In this document: in pieces, positions 1 through 8,032 of the stretch
Position numbering within the stretch: position 1 is the first letter of the stretch
Layout: every line of letters starts with the position of its first letter
Source of the DNA: Martelella lutilitoris
GTDB taxonomy: Bacteria; Pseudomonadota; Alphaproteobacteria; Rhizobiales; Rhizobiaceae
DNA: 64,000 nucleotides
Assembly: GCF_016598595.1 (NCBI RefSeq)
Contig: NZ_CP066786.1
Coordinates: 3,988,001-4,052,000 of the forward strand
Reading direction: 5' to 3'
Position numbers and translations under genes: made by a program
The notes under the pieces: model-generated
Database searches by the model: none
Told to the model about the DNA's origin: nothing
Seen by the model: only the letters and a program-made list of their open reading frames with translations

Positions 1-54
1 GATGGCAACGAGCCGGACCCTTGAACCTGATCCGGGTCATTCCGGCGTAGGAAC
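1..54 (+). promoter_or_regulatory. TPP riboswitch (THI element), 3' part only
   Basis: The window opens inside a thiamine pyrophosphate riboswitch. The conserved 3' segment ACCCTTGAACCTGATCC is followed by GGGTCATTCCGGCGTAGGAA, which matches the second half of the THI element (the P4/P5 arm and the return strand to P1). The 5' half with the CTGAGA core lies outside the window. thiE and TRAP transporter genes follow on the same strand, so TPP should repress them. The assignment rests on the conserved string and on thiE being downstream. Confidence 0.85.
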
Positions 55-123
55 GGAAAAATCGGCTATTCCCCCTTGTTTTCGCTTCCGCGCCGGTCTC
101 CGCAATACCATGGAGGTCGTCAT

Positions 124-180
124 ATGTCGTTGGAATTTCGCCGCAGCCGCCTTTTGCAGGCGGGTGAGACGCAGCCATGA
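124..180 (+). CDS. possible 18-codon leader ORF between riboswitch and thiE
   Basis: An ATG at 124 opens an 18-codon frame (MSLEFRRSRLLQAGETQP). Its TGA at 178-180 overlaps the thiE ATG at 177-179 in an ATGA arrangement. A textbook Shine-Dalgarno sequence, GGAGG at 112-116, sits 7 bases before this ATG, whereas thiE has no comparable site directly before its own start. This suggests that ribosomes load on the short frame and reach thiE by translational coupling, so the riboswitch could act on the leader's ribosome site. Its short length means it could be a chance frame; coding status is inferred only from the strong site and the overlap. Confidence 0.35.
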   Translation: MSLEFRRSRLLQAGETQP

Positions 181-839
181 GGACGGTCGATTATCGCCTG
201 AACGCCCTGGTCGATGCCGGGCTGGTCGAGACCGCGCCGCTTGCCGAACTGGCGCGGCATGCCGCCGAAAACGGCGCGACCTTGATCCAGTATCGCGACA
301 AATACGCCAAGACCCGCCAGATGATCGAACGGGCCGTGGAAATTCGCAAGGCGCTTGAGCCGACTGGCGTTCCGCTGGTGGTCAATGACCGGGTCGACGT
401 CGCGCTCGCGGCAGAAGCCGCCGGCGTCCATCTCGGCGCAGACGACATGGAACCGGAAACGGCGCGACGGCTGCTCGGGACGGACGCCATTATCGGCCTG
501 ACCGTCAAGAATGCGTCCGACGGCGCGCGGGCGGCAGCGGCTCCGGTTGACTATGCCTGTATCGGCGGCGTGTTTCATACGCTCTCCAAGATCAACTCCG
601 ACCCGCCGGTGGGCCTTGAGGGGTTTCGCGCGCTGCGCCGCGGCCTGAAGAAGGCGAGGCCGGACCTGCCGGTCGGCGCGATCGCCGGAATCAAGCTCGA
701 ACACGTGCCCGAGCTGATCGCCGACGGGGCCGACGGCGTTGCCGTGATCTCTGCAATCTTCCATGCGCCCGATGTGACGAAGGCGACCCGCGACTTCCGC
801 CGGGCCGTCGACGCGGCGATCGCGATCCGGGCGCGATGA
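177..839 (+). CDS. thiE: Thiamine-phosphate synthase ThiE
   Basis: ThiE joins hydroxymethylpyrimidine diphosphate to (carboxy)thiazole phosphate to give thiamine phosphate in the cytoplasm. The 220-residue protein is one TIM barrel of normal family length. Recognisable parts are QYRDK at 38-42, the VVND pair at 68-71 and HLGADD at 85-90 (diphosphate and metal binding), GGVFHTLSK at 130-138 (a divergent form of the usual GPIFPTxTK loop), and GADGVAVIS at 184-192 near the phosphate site. The start overlaps an upstream short frame. Its own stop at 837-839 overlaps the start of the TRAP permease at 836, so the two are coupled. A TPP riboswitch lies upstream. No thiC, thiG or kinase is visible nearby, so here ThiE is tied to an importer and not to de novo synthesis. 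Confidence 0.9.
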   Translation: MRTVDYRLNALVDAGLVETAPLAELARHAAENGATLIQYRDKYAKTRQMIERAVEIRKALEPTGVPLVVNDRVDVALAAEAAGVHLGADDMEPETARRLLGTDAIIGLTVKNASDGARAAAAPVDYACIGGVFHTLSKINSDPPVGLEGFRALRRGLKKARPDLPVGAIAGIKLEHVPELIADGADGVAVISAIFHAPDVTKATRDFRRAVDAAIAIRAR

Positions 840-2629
840 CATCGGCTGCAATCGAGCGCGTGGCCGGCCGCCTTGCGGACAGGCTTCAGACGACGCTTTC
901 GATGATCGCGGGCGTCGTTCTGGCGCTGATGCTCGCGCTCGTCCTCCTCAGCGTCGTGCTCCGCTATGTCTTCCGGACCGGGCTGATCGGCACCGAGGAG
1001 CTCGGCATCTGGCTGAATGTGGCGCTGGTCTTTCTTGCCGCGCCGCTTGCCATGACCGGCCCGCTCGCCATGCGGCTTGAACTCCCCTTTTCAAGGCGGG
1101 CGGAATTGCCTGCCCGCATCATCGCCGACGCAGTCAGCCTCATCGCTGCCCTTGTGCTCGCCCTTGGCAGCGCTCGCGTCGCAACGCTGATCGGGGGCAC
1201 CTCGCCGACCCTCGGCCTGCCCGAATGGGTGCGCTTTGCCGTCACCGGCACGGGCGGCGCGCTGATCGCCGCGACCCTTGCCCTCAGGCGCATCAGCGAA
1301 CGGCGGTTCCTGTCGCTTGCGGTTTCTGCCGGCCTGGCCGGCCTCATCTCCCTCGCATGCCTGCGTTTCAATCTGGCAACGGCCGTTCCGCCGAGCGCCG
1401 CGATTGCGCTTTTCGCCGCCATCGGCCTGATCGCGGCTGCCCCGCTTGCCCATGCCTTCCTCGCCGCGGCCCTTGTCGCCATGCCCTTCGGCGGCAGTCT
1501 GGCGCCGGAAACGATGGTGACGACGGCGGTTTCCGGCATGTCGCATTTCCTGCTTCTGGCGATCCCCTTCTTTCTCTTGACGGGAGCGGCCCTTTCGGCC
1601 TCCGGCGCGGCCGCGCATCTTGTCGCCTTCGCAGCATCGCTTGTCGGCCACCGGCGCGGTGGCCTGGCGCAGACGGTACTCGCCACCGGCGCGCTGTTTT
1701 CCGGCGCGTCCGGTTCGTCGGTTGCCAATGCGGTGTTTTCAGCCACAACCTTCCAGCCCGAACTGGTGCGTCACGGCTACCCGCCGGCCCGCGCAGGGGC
1801 GATCATCGCCGCCTCTTCGGTGCTCGACAATGTGATCCCGCCGTCAATCGCCTTTCTCATTCTTGCGGCCGCGACCGACCTCTCGGTCGGCAAGCTGCTT
1901 GTCGGCGGGCTCGCCGCCGGCCTTGTCATGGCGGCGAGCCTTGCCGTCGCCATTCACCTGACGACACGCGACCGGCCGGGCAGCACGCGCGCGACCCCGG
2001 CTGAGCGAAAGAAGGCTTTCCTCGCTGCCGTCCCGGCCTTCGGGCTCGGCGTCATCGTCGTCTTCGGCATCCGCATCGGCATCGTCACCACCACGGAAGC
2101 GGCCGCGCTTGCCGCCGCCTATACGCTTGCGCTTGCGGCCTTCGCGAAAACGCGCCTCACGACACTATTCTCGGTGTTCCGGCAGTCGGCTACGGAAGCA
2201 GCCGCCATCGGCCTCCTGATCGGCGCAGCCGGGCCGTTTGCCTTCCAGCTCGCCGTCGACGGGGTCGCCGGCATGCTGTCTTCGGCGGCCGGCGTGCTTG
2301 GCGGTTCGCCCGCAGCGATCCTCGCCTTTTGCGTGGCCGTGCTGCTTCTCGCGGGCCTCTTTCTCGATATCGGAGCGGCGATCCTGCTTTTCGGCCCGCT
2401 TCTGCTGCCGCTTGCCACAGATGCCGGGCTCAACCCGATCGCCTTCGGCGTCATCACCGTCACCACGCTGATGATCGGCGGACTGACGCCGCCCGTCGGC
2501 ATGCTGGTGCTGGTGGTCGGCGGCGTCGCCAAAATTCCGGCAGCATCGCTGTTTCGCACGACGCTGCCCTATCTGGCCGCACTGCTTGCGGCAGTCGCGC
2601 TCTTCTGCGCTTTCACCCTTCTGATCTGA
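836..2629 (+). CDS. TRAP transporter, fused small and large permease subunits (DctQM type)
   Basis: A membrane protein of 597 residues that combines the two TRAP permease subunits. Residues about 15-160 form the four-helix DctQ-like part. Residues about 175-597 form the multi-helix DctM-like translocation channel, with the typical runs PFFLLTGAALSASG, GASGSSVANA and NVIPPSIAFLILA. Such proteins use the sodium gradient to import a ligand delivered by a DctP-type periplasmic protein, encoded directly downstream. The ATG overlaps the thiE stop, so uptake and thiamine phosphate synthesis are co-translated. TRAP ligands are usually carboxylates; with thiE and a TPP riboswitch the cargo is probably a thiamine precursor (inference). 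Confidence 0.88.
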   Translation: MTSAAIERVAGRLADRLQTTLSMIAGVVLALMLALVLLSVVLRYVFRTGLIGTEELGIWLNVALVFLAAPLAMTGPLAMRLELPFSRRAELPARIIADAVSLIAALVLALGSARVATLIGGTSPTLGLPEWVRFAVTGTGGALIAATLALRRISERRFLSLAVSAGLAGLISLACLRFNLATAVPPSAAIALFAAIGLIAAAPLAHAFLAAALVAMPFGGSLAPETMVTTAVSGMSHFLLLAIPFFLLTGAALSASGAAAHLVAFAASLVGHRRGGLAQTVLATGALFSGASGSSVANAVFSATTFQPELVRHGYPPARAGAIIAASSVLDNVIPPSIAFLILAAATDLSVGKLLVGGLAAGLVMAASLAVAIHLTTRDRPGSTRATPAERKKAFLAAVPAFGLGVIVVFGIRIGIVTTTEAAALAAAYTLALAAFAKTRLTTLFSVFRQSATEAAAIGLLIGAAGPFAFQLAVDGVAGMLSSAAGVLGGSPAAILAFCVAVLLLAGLFLDIGAAILLFGPLLLPLATDAGLNPIAFGVITVTTLMIGGLTPPVGMLVLVVGGVAKIPAASLFRTTLPYLAALLAAVALFCAFTLLI

Positions 2630-2640
2630 GAGGAAACATC

Positions 2641-3630
2641 ATGAGAACCCTCAATCGCCGCACCCTTCTGAAGGCCGGAACGCTGGCCGTCCTTTCGACC
2701 CCCTATCTCGCCCGCCCCGCCTTCGCCCAGACCACGATAACGGTCGCTTCGCTGCTCGGAGAGGACAAGCCGGAGACCAAGATCTGGCGCTTCTTTGCCG
2801 AGAAGGCCGAGGAACGACTTCCCGGCCGCTTCCGCTTCAATATCGTCACCAATGGCGCGCTCGGCGGCGAAAAACAGGTGGCCGACAGCATCCGCCTCGG
2901 CGCGGTGCAGGCGAGCCTGTCGACCGTTTCGGCACTTTCGTCCTGGGTTCCGGAGCTGCAGCTTCTCGACCTGCCCTTCCTGTTCCGCAGTCCGGAGCAC
3001 CTCCGGCGCGTGGTCACTGGGCCGGTCGGCGACAATCTGAAGGAGCGGCTCGCCGGCGAGCGCTTCATCGTCGGCGGTTTCATCGATTACGGCGCCCGCC
3101 ACCTCCTGACCAGAACGCCGGTGACACGGCCGGAGCAACTCGAGGGCGTCACCATCCGCGTTATCAACAGTCCGCTTCATACCGGGCTCTGGAGCGCCTT
3201 CGGGGCGGTGCCCGTCGGCATCCCGATCACCGAGACCTACAATGCGCTGGCAACGGGCGTGGCGGAAGCGATGGACCTGACGAAATCCGCCTATGCCGGG
3301 TTCAAGCTCTACGAGGTCGTGCCGTGCCTGACGGAGACCGGTCACATCCGCGCCTCCGGCGTGATCTATTTCTCCGAAGGTTTCTGGAACGGCCTTGATC
3401 CCGAAACGCAAGGCCTGCTGATGGAGATATCGGCAGAGGCCGCCCTCTATTTCAACGCGCTGATCGTGGAGGACGAGACGGCGGCGATGGAAACCGCGCG
3501 TCAAAACGGCGGCGAAGTGTTCCAGCCCGAGGACATGGACGCGTGGCGGTCCGGCGCCAGGGGTGTATGGGCCGAGTTCGCGCCGGTCGTCGGCGGCATG
3601 GAGCGGATCGAGATGATCGAAAACGGCTGA
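2641..3630 (+). CDS. TRAP transporter periplasmic substrate-binding protein (DctP family)
   Basis: A 329-residue binding protein with a twin-arginine signal: RRTLLK at 6-11, then a hydrophobic stretch and an AFA/Q cleavage site near residue 29. The mature part shows the DctP pattern, including LQLLDLPFLFRSPEH at 107-120 and IRVINSP at 172-178. In characterised family members the arginine of this last motif (here R173) clamps a ligand carboxylate. It follows the permease by 11 bases, with a GAGAGGAAA ribosome site. Export through Tat suggests folding before transport. Ligand unknown; the context of a TPP riboswitch and thiE suggests a carboxylated thiazole or pyrimidine precursor. Confidence 0.88.
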   Translation: MRTLNRRTLLKAGTLAVLSTPYLARPAFAQTTITVASLLGEDKPETKIWRFFAEKAEERLPGRFRFNIVTNGALGGEKQVADSIRLGAVQASLSTVSALSSWVPELQLLDLPFLFRSPEHLRRVVTGPVGDNLKERLAGERFIVGGFIDYGARHLLTRTPVTRPEQLEGVTIRVINSPLHTGLWSAFGAVPVGIPITETYNALATGVAEAMDLTKSAYAGFKLYEVVPCLTETGHIRASGVIYFSEGFWNGLDPETQGLLMEISAEAALYFNALIVEDETAAMETARQNGGEVFQPEDMDAWRSGARGVWAEFAPVVGGMERIEMIENG

Positions 3631-3696
3631 TCCCCAGCCCGATGCGCGGCGACACACCGCAAATTTCCAGTTAAGGCTTGCGAGCGGGACCGAATT

Positions 3697-3710
3697 GGTA
3701 AAAGTTTACC
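3697..3710. promoter_or_regulatory. candidate LacI-family operator (perfect inverted repeat)
   Basis: GGTAAAAGTTTACC is a perfect 6-bp inverted repeat around an AG centre, 30 bases before the start of the LacI-type repressor gene. Its size and symmetry suit a LacI/EbgR-type dimer, which would give autoregulation. A related but imperfect half-site, TTTTACC, recurs at 4808-4814 before the lac operon. Confidence 0.5.
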
Positions 3711-3739
3711 CCCGACATTCGATTGCGGGGCACGGCAAC

Positions 3740-4804
3740 ATGGTAACATTGCGGGAAATTGCGAAGGCGGTCGGCGTTTCGGCCGGCACGGTGTCGCGCG
3801 TCCTCAATTACGATCCGACGCTCTCCGTCTCCGAGGTCAAGCGCAAGGCGATCATCGAGACGGCCGAGGCGCTGAACTACGCGACGCCGCGCAACAGGCT
3901 GCGCGCAAAAACGGGTCCGGTGCGCGCGCCGCGGCGCAAACAGGCGATGCCCCGCATGGCCACGGTGCATTTCCTTGAGCGCGACGAGGAACTGATCGAC
4001 CCCTATTATATCGGCGTCCGGCTCGGCATCGAGCGTCGCTGCCAGACCTATGGCACGGAGATCGTCAAGGTGTTTCACGACGATCTGGAGGCGGAAGCGG
4101 CAACGCTGCAGGCGATGACCGGGGTGATCGCGATCGGCAAGCACCGCCCGCACGAGATCGCCTTGCTGGAAGAGAACAGCCGGCATCTCGTCTTCGCCGA
4201 CTTCGTGCCGGAGGAGGAGCGATTCGACTGTGTTTCCAGCGACCTGGCCAAGGCGACGCGCACCATTCTCGACGGACTTCACGCCGCCGGCTACCGCCGA
4301 ATCGCCTTTATCGGCGCGGAAGACCGCATCAGCCGCAAGGGAAGTCCCTACAGCGAGACGCGCTGCCACGCCTATGTCGAGTGGCAGAAGGAACATGGCG
4401 GCTTCGACCCGGCGCTGATCGCGCTCAATGACGATTGCAACAACGGCCAGAACCTGCGCCTCGAAGTCGGGTACGAAAACGCCCGCAGCCTGCTCGCGCA
4501 TGCCGAGCGGCCAGATGTGATCATGACGGCGAACGACAATATCGCCATCGGCACCTGCCGCGCGCTTCAGGAAGCGGGGCTTTCGATACCGGGCGATATC
4601 GCCGTCGCCTCCTTCAACGACATCCCCGTGGCGCAGTTCCTGACGCCGCCGCTCTCGACCATGAAAATCCCGGGCGAAGCCATCGGCGAATGCGCCGTAG
4701 ACCTTCTTGTCGAACGCATCAACGGTCGCGAATACACCAAGCACGTCGTTATCCCCACAGACATGATCTGGCGCGACAGCTGCCGCCGCCCGCCATCGCA
4801 ATAA
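3740..4804 (+). CDS. LacI-family transcriptional repressor, EbgR-like
   Basis: A 354-residue repressor. The N-terminal helix-turn-helix (residues 3-50) begins LREIAKAVGVSAGTVSRVLN, and the DPTLSVS sequence after it resembles EbgR. The remainder is a periplasmic-binding-protein-like sensor domain, ending in the usual NDIPVAQFLTPPLST and IWRDSC blocks. It should sense a galactoside and control the downstream lactose-type operon, whose first gene starts 116 bases after this stop on the same strand. I chose the ATG at 3740 because the helix-turn-helix starts immediately after it; an in-frame TTG at 3695 would put the candidate operator inside the coding sequence. Confidence 0.88.
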   Translation: MVTLREIAKAVGVSAGTVSRVLNYDPTLSVSEVKRKAIIETAEALNYATPRNRLRAKTGPVRAPRRKQAMPRMATVHFLERDEELIDPYYIGVRLGIERRCQTYGTEIVKVFHDDLEAEAATLQAMTGVIAIGKHRPHEIALLEENSRHLVFADFVPEEERFDCVSSDLAKATRTILDGLHAAGYRRIAFIGAEDRISRKGSPYSETRCHAYVEWQKEHGGFDPALIALNDDCNNGQNLRLEVGYENARSLLAHAERPDVIMTANDNIAIGTCRALQEAGLSIPGDIAVASFNDIPVAQFLTPPLSTMKIPGEAIGECAVDLLVERINGREYTKHVVIPTDMIWRDSCRRPPSQ

Positions 4805-4920
4805 AAATTTTACCTTTTTTTTACTAAATTTTTTATTGCGAATGTGCCGGTTTTGACGTTAGCTTTTTGACGGGCGGCAAGGAGAGCGCCGCCAGCGATC
4901 GTCCAAACGGGAGGAAACCA
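4805..4920 (+). promoter_or_regulatory. lac operon control region
   Basis: This 116-base gap is markedly AT-rich. It contains TTTTACC at 4808-4814 and TTTTACTAAA at 4819-4828, which resemble arms of the GGTAAA/TTTACC palindrome found before the repressor gene. The likely reading is a repressor-controlled promoter for lacE. I could not place -35 and -10 boxes with confidence. GGGAGGAAACCA ending at 4920 is the lacE ribosome site. Confidence 0.45.
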
Positions 4921-6186
4921 ATGGATACCGTGCTGAAGCGGATTACGGGTGCGGCCCTTGCCGGCACCTGCGTCATGAGTGCATCGGCGGCCTTTGCCGG
5001 CGAGATCACGATCTGGTGCTGGGACCCGAATTTCAACGTCGCCATCATGAAGGAAGCGGGCGAGATCTATTCGAAGGCCCACCCCGACACGACTTTCAAT
5101 GTCGTCGACTTCGCCAAGCTCGATGTCGAGCAGAAGCTGCAGACCGCGCTTGCCTCGGGCACGACCAATGCGCTGCCGGACATCGTGCTGATCGAGGATT
5201 ACGGCGCACAGAAATACCTCCAGTCCTTCCCCGGCTCCTTCGCGCCGATGGATGACGTCGTCGACTATTCCAAGTTCGCGCCCTACAAGGTCGAGCTCAT
5301 GACGCTTGACGGCAAGGTCTACGGCATGCCGTTCGATTCGGGCGTCACCGGGCTTTACTACCGCAGCGACTATCTCGAGGAAGCCGGCTTTACGGCCGAC
5401 GACATGGACGGCATTACCTGGGATCGGTTCATCGAGATCGGCAAGCAGGTCGAGGAGAAGACCGGCCACAAGATGACCTCGATCGACCTCAATGACGGCG
5501 GCATGACCCGCATCATGATGCAGTCGGCCGGCGAGTGGTATTTCGATGAGAACGGCGACCTCGACGTCGTCGACAACAAGGCGCTCAAGGCCGCGCTCGA
5601 GACCCAGGCCAAGATGGCCAACGAGGGCATTCTCTATCCGGCAACCGGCTGGGCCAACTACGTCAACGCCTTTACCTCCGGCAACACCGCATCCGTGATC
5701 ACCGGCGTCTGGATCACCGGCACGATCAAAGCCCAGGAAGCGCAGTCCGGCAAATGGCGCGTGGCGCCGATCCCCTCGCTCGACGGGGTCGAGGGCGCGT
5801 CGCACGCCTCCAATCTCGGCGGGTCGAGTTGGTATGTGCTCTCGTCCTCCGACGTGAAGGACGAGGCGATAGACTTCCTCAACGAAATTTACGCCAAGGA
5901 TGTCGATTTCTACCAGAAGATCCTGACCGAGCGCGGCGCCGTCGGCTCGCTTCTGGCCGCCCGCGAGGGACCGGCCTATCAGGAGGCCGACCCGTTCTTC
6001 GGCGGCGAGGAAGTCTGGCAGCAGTTCTCGGACTGGCTGAACCAGATCCCGCCGGTCGACTACGGCATCTTCACCAATGAGCTCGACACGGCCGTAACCG
6101 CGAACCTGCGTTCGCTTGTCGACGGCAAGCCGGTCGACGAGGTGCTCAAGGCGATCGAGCAGCAGGCGAAGTACCAGATCCAGTAA
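4921..6186 (+). CDS. lacE: Lactose-type ABC transporter, periplasmic sugar-binding protein LacE
   Basis: A family 1 extracellular solute-binding protein of 421 residues. It has a Sec signal peptide (basic start VLKR, hydrophobic core, cleavage after AFA near residue 26). The mature protein begins EITIWCWDPNFN, and KVYGMPFDSGVTGLYY and TSGNTASVITGVW are typical of the MalE/LacE group. It delivers a di- or oligosaccharide to LacF/LacG. The order lacE-F-G-Z-K with a lacI-type gene upstream is that described for the Agrobacterium radiobacter lactose operon, and the length agrees with that LacE as I recall it. The ATG at 4921 follows GGGAGGAAA. Ligand specificity is inferred from synteny. Confidence 0.8.
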   Translation: MDTVLKRITGAALAGTCVMSASAAFAGEITIWCWDPNFNVAIMKEAGEIYSKAHPDTTFNVVDFAKLDVEQKLQTALASGTTNALPDIVLIEDYGAQKYLQSFPGSFAPMDDVVDYSKFAPYKVELMTLDGKVYGMPFDSGVTGLYYRSDYLEEAGFTADDMDGITWDRFIEIGKQVEEKTGHKMTSIDLNDGGMTRIMMQSAGEWYFDENGDLDVVDNKALKAALETQAKMANEGILYPATGWANYVNAFTSGNTASVITGVWITGTIKAQEAQSGKWRVAPIPSLDGVEGASHASNLGGSSWYVLSSSDVKDEAIDFLNEIYAKDVDFYQKILTERGAVGSLLAAREGPAYQEADPFFGGEEVWQQFSDWLNQIPPVDYGIFTNELDTAVTANLRSLVDGKPVDEVLKAIEQQAKYQIQ

Positions 6187-6204
6187 CAGAAGCCAGATGC
6201 GCGC

Positions 6205-6261
6205 GGCGGGCGACATGTCGTCCGCCCGGCAGGCTTTGCGGCGGGCGGAACCCCGTCCGCC
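6205..6261 (+). other. two tandem hairpins between lacE and lacF
   Basis: GGCGGGCGACA (6205-6215) pairs with TGTCGTCCGCC (6216-6226) with one G-T wobble. GGCGGGCGG (6240-6248) pairs with CCGTCCGCC (6253-6261), also with one wobble. Neither is followed by a T run. Hairpins after the binding-protein gene of an import operon commonly stabilise that upstream message relative to the permease genes. Confidence 0.5.
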
Positions 6262-6311
6262 GATGATTTGGCGAATTTCCCCCAATGTCGCATGCGGCGC
6301 GAGGTCAAAAA

Positions 6312-7208
6312 ATGGTGACTGCCAGACCGGGCAATCTGAGGCGGTTTTACGATGTGAACGGATGGGCCTTCGTTGCCCCCGCCCTCATCCTGATCGGTAC
6401 CTTCATGTTCTACCCGATCATCCGCTCGCTGGTGCTCTCGTTCTATTCGGGACGGGGCATGATGATGAAGTTCGTCGGCTTCGGGAATATCGAGCGCCTG
6501 TTCAATGACCCGGTGTTCCTGCAGGCGCTGACCAACACGCTGACCTTCCTGATCATCCAGGTGCCGGTGATGATCATGCTGGCGCTCATCCTGGCAAGCG
6601 CGCTCAACAGTCCGAAGCTGAAATTCCGCGGCCTGTTCCGCACCGCGATCTTCCTGCCCTGCGTCTCCTCGCTGGTGGCCTATTCGATCCTCTTCAAGAG
6701 CATGTTCGCCACCGACGGCATCATCAACTCGACGCTGCAGACGCTCGGAATCATCGACATCCCGATCCCGTGGTTCACCGATCCCTTCTGGGCCAAGCTG
6801 CTGATCATCCTGGCGATCACCTGGCGCTGGACAGGCTACAACATGATCTTCTACCTGGCCGCGCTGCAGAACATCGACAAGTCGATCTACGAGGCCGCCC
6901 GCGTCGATGGCGTGCCGAAATGGCGGCAGTTCCTGCATCTGACGATCCCGATGCTCAAACCGGTGATCCTGTTTACCACCATTACCTCAACCATCGGCAC
7001 GCTGCAGCTCTTCGACGAGGTCTATAATCTGACCGAGGGTACGGGCGGACCGGCGAATTCGACGCTGACGCTCTCGCTCTACATCTACAACCTGACCTTC
7101 CGTTTCACGCCCAATTTCGGCTATGCGGCGACGGTCTCCTACGTCATCGTCGTCATTGTCGCCATCCTGTCCTTCCTGCAGTTTTATGCCGCGAGGGAAC
7201 GCAAATGA
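6312..7208 (+). CDS. lacF: Lactose-type ABC transporter permease LacF
   Basis: A 298-residue MalF-type inner membrane permease with about six helices. The cytoplasmic coupling (EAA) loop reads EAARVDGVPKWRQFLHLTIP in the C-terminal half. I prefer the ATG at 6312, which follows GAGGT at a good distance, over the ATG at 6285, which has no ribosome site; this gives the length I recall for LacF of Agrobacterium. The end overlaps lacG by four bases. It forms the heterodimeric channel with LacG and is energised by LacK. Confidence 0.85.
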   Translation: MVTARPGNLRRFYDVNGWAFVAPALILIGTFMFYPIIRSLVLSFYSGRGMMMKFVGFGNIERLFNDPVFLQALTNTLTFLIIQVPVMIMLALILASALNSPKLKFRGLFRTAIFLPCVSSLVAYSILFKSMFATDGIINSTLQTLGIIDIPIPWFTDPFWAKLLIILAITWRWTGYNMIFYLAALQNIDKSIYEAARVDGVPKWRQFLHLTIPMLKPVILFTTITSTIGTLQLFDEVYNLTEGTGGPANSTLTLSLYIYNLTFRFTPNFGYAATVSYVIVVIVAILSFLQFYAARERK

Positions 7209-8029
7209 TGCCGCGCTATACAAACCGCTACCTCTCCTCCGCCTTGCTCTACGGCGCGCTCGGGCTTGCGGCCTTCATTTCCGTCTTTCCCTTCGTCTGG
7301 ATGGTGATCTCGGCAACCAACACCACGGCCGATATCGTCACCGGCAAGGCCTCCTTCGGTGCGGCCTTCCTCGACAATCTGAAGATGTTCTTCACCCAGG
7401 TGGACGTGCCGCTGATCATGTGGAACTCGGTGAAGATCGCGATCGCCGGCACGTTTCTGACGCTTCTGGTCTCCTCGCTTGCCGGTTACGGTTTCGAGAT
7501 CTTTCGTTCAAAATTCCGCGACCGGATCTACACGCTCGTGCTCCTGACGCTGATGATCCCCTTTGCCGCGATCATGATCCCGCTGTTCATGCTGATGGCC
7601 AAGGCGGGGCTGATCGACACCCATATAGCCATCATCCTGCCGACCATCGCCTGGGCCTTCGTCATCTTCTATTTCCGGCAGGCAACCAAGGCTTTCCCGT
7701 CGGAATTGCGCGACGCGGCGAAGGTCGACGGGCTGAAGGAATGGCAGATCTTCTTCTACATCTATTTTCCGGTGATGCGGTCGACCTATGCGGCGGCCTT
7801 CGTCATCGTCTTCATGCTAAACTGGAACAACTATCTGTGGCCGCTGATCGTGCTGCAGTCGAACGAGACCAAGACGATCACCCTCGTCGTCTCGTCGCTG
7901 GCATCGGCCTACTACCCCGATTACGGCACGGTGATGATCGGCACGATCCTTGCCACGCTTCCCACCCTCTTCATCTTCTTCGCCATGCAGCGCCAGTTCG
8001 TTCAGGGCATGCTTGGCTCGGTCAAATAG
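7205..8029 (+). CDS. lacG: Lactose-type ABC transporter permease LacG
   Basis: A MalG-type permease of 274 residues with six predicted helices. An N-terminal segment LAAFISVFPFVWMVISATN is typical of the family, and the coupling loop reads ELRDAAKVDGLKEWQIFFYI. It starts within the end of lacF (ATGA-type overlap) and stops just before the glycosidase gene. A second ATG directly follows the first, so the exact start may be 7208. It pairs with LacF in the sugar import channel. Confidence 0.85.
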   Translation: MMPRYTNRYLSSALLYGALGLAAFISVFPFVWMVISATNTTADIVTGKASFGAAFLDNLKMFFTQVDVPLIMWNSVKIAIAGTFLTLLVSSLAGYGFEIFRSKFRDRIYTLVLLTLMIPFAAIMIPLFMLMAKAGLIDTHIAIILPTIAWAFVIFYFRQATKAFPSELRDAAKVDGLKEWQIFFYIYFPVMRSTYAAAFVIVFMLNWNNYLWPLIVLQSNETKTITLVVSSLASAYYPDYGTVMIGTILATLPTLFIFFAMQRQFVQGMLGSVK

Positions 8030-8032
8030 GTC

